From the NCBI RefSeq assembly GCF_004000605.1, contig NZ_CP018911.1, forward strand, positions 434,001-498,000: a stretch of DNA of 64,000 bases, written 5' to 3'. The notes beneath the pieces are model-generated. The model worked only from the letters and a program-made list of their open reading frames with translations, did not search any database and was not told the origin of the DNA. The stretch comes from Glycocaulis alkaliphilus (lineage in GTDB: Bacteria > Pseudomonadota > Alphaproteobacteria > Caulobacterales > Maricaulaceae). The position numbers were made by a program, and so were the translations under genes. This document shows positions 63,453 to 64,000 of this stretch, in pieces; the first letter of the stretch is position 1, and the number at the start of each line of letters is the position of its first letter.

Positions 63453-64000
63453 TGCCTGCCGTGCTTGCCGCCACAGAGGCGGGGGAGGGGGCAGCCGATC
63501 CCGCCTGTCCTTTCCCCATAAACGACCATATCACCACGCTGGAGCTGTCCTCCGGTGCGTTCGTAACCGCCAGGGGCCGTGTCTACGGCCCTGCCGGCGC
63601 GCCGGGCATTATCGTGCTGGGCGGGATTTCGGCGCACCGCTTCCTGCTGGGCGATCACGCAGACCGGGCCAGCTGGTGGCCGGGCATTGCCGGGCCGGGC
63701 CTCGCGCTCGATCCGCTGCGCTATCAGCTTCTCGCCTTCGATTTTCTGGCAGAGGAAGTGGCCCCCTTCCCGCGCGTGGAGGATCAGGCAGAGGCCCTGC
63801 TGGCGCTCGCCGATGCCGCTGGTTTCGAGACCTTCCAAATTGTCGGGGCCTCCTATGGCGGCAGCATTGCGCTGGCGCTGGCCGCCCTCGCGCCGGAGCG
63901 GGTGACGGGCCTGCATGTGCTGTGCGCGGCCGCTTGTCCCCATCCGATGACGACGGCCCTGCGCGCCATCCAGCGCGACGTCGTCGAGTTTGGCCTCGCG
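63452..64000 (+). CDS. MetX-like homoserine O-acyltransferase, C-terminus outside window
   Basis: The visible 183 residues have the alpha/beta hydrolase acyltransferase pattern of the Xanthomonas-type MetX family. ILGGISAHRFLLGD and WWPGIAGPGLALD precede the nucleophile elbow GASYGGSIAL. The enzyme transfers an acetyl or succinyl group to homoserine. Its ATG overlaps the TGA of the dehydrogenase, which couples the two steps. Acetyl versus succinyl specificity cannot be read from the fragment. Confidence 0.85.
   Translation, partial: MPAVLAATEAGEGAADPACPFPINDHITTLELSSGAFVTARGRVYGPAGAPGIIVLGGISAHRFLLGDHADRASWWPGIAGPGLALDPLRYQLLAFDFLAEEVAPFPRVEDQAEALLALADAAGFETFQIVGASYGGSIALALAALAPERVTGLHVLCAAACPHPMTTALRAIQRDVVEFGLA

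Overview
The window is chromosomal DNA from an alphaproteobacterium, most likely of the Caulobacterales/Maricaulales (Hyphomonadaceae-like) group. It is GC-rich and densely coding. It carries a GcrA-type cell-cycle regulator and a DivL-type sensor with Tyr in the phosphoacceptor position. Both are hallmarks of the Caulobacter-type CtrA/GcrA cell-cycle circuit. The genus assignment is an inference.

Layout. 1-2.8 kb: a truncated alpha/beta hydrolase, a Bcr/CflA drug exporter and a FolM-like pteridine reductase. 2.9-6.2 kb: a QueD-like protein without the usual catalytic Cys, then folB, uvrC and pgsA. 6.3-9.8 kb: a soluble globin-coupled chemoreceptor and an OmpR/EnvZ-type two-component pair. 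9.8-11.6 kb (minus strand): proC, a YbjN protein and ubiK. 11.7-19.3 kb: lgt, a MidA-type methyltransferase, the conserved prs-rplY-pth-ychF neighbourhood and an enoyl-CoA hydratase. 19.3-22.1 kb: a Ca2+/Na+ antiporter, several tiny membrane or secreted proteins and three tandem entericidin-like lipoproteins. 22.2-30.4 kb (minus strand): an M13 metallopeptidase lipoprotein and a complete RND efflux operon (outer-membrane factor, adaptor, pump).

30.5-37.8 kb: the phosphate regulon phoR-pstC-pstA-pstB-phoU-phoB, with a Pho-box-like site before pstC and no pstS. 37.9-41.7 kb: gcrA, an orphan ABC-2 permease, argD and hslO. 41.7-47.6 kb: two TrkH-type K+ channels, apaG, a long-form dCTP deaminase and a radical SAM enzyme of unknown substrate. 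47.6-55.3 kb: cytochrome bd assembly genes cydDC (minus) and structural genes cydABX (plus), separated by a 1.3-kb nest of palindromic repeats. 55.3-56.7 kb: a short BLUF photoreceptor and an XRE regulator with a possible sensory C-terminus. 56.8-59.1 kb: an acyl-CoA synthetase and a BrnT-toxin/HTH-antitoxin pair. 59.1-62.2 kb: divL and a TonB-domain lipoprotein. 62.3-64 kb: a SAM-II riboswitch followed by a short homoserine dehydrogenase and a MetX-like acyltransferase cut by the window edge.

Most of the window is core chromosome. The least ordinary items are a toxin-antitoxin promoter with an operator between its -35 and -10, the SAM-II leader, the triplicated entericidin-like genes, the structured gcrA upstream region, the noncanonical QueD-like protein in a folate cluster, the photoreceptor beside cytochrome bd, and the repeat nest. 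I saw no CRISPR array, rRNA, tRNA, prophage or complete insertion sequence.
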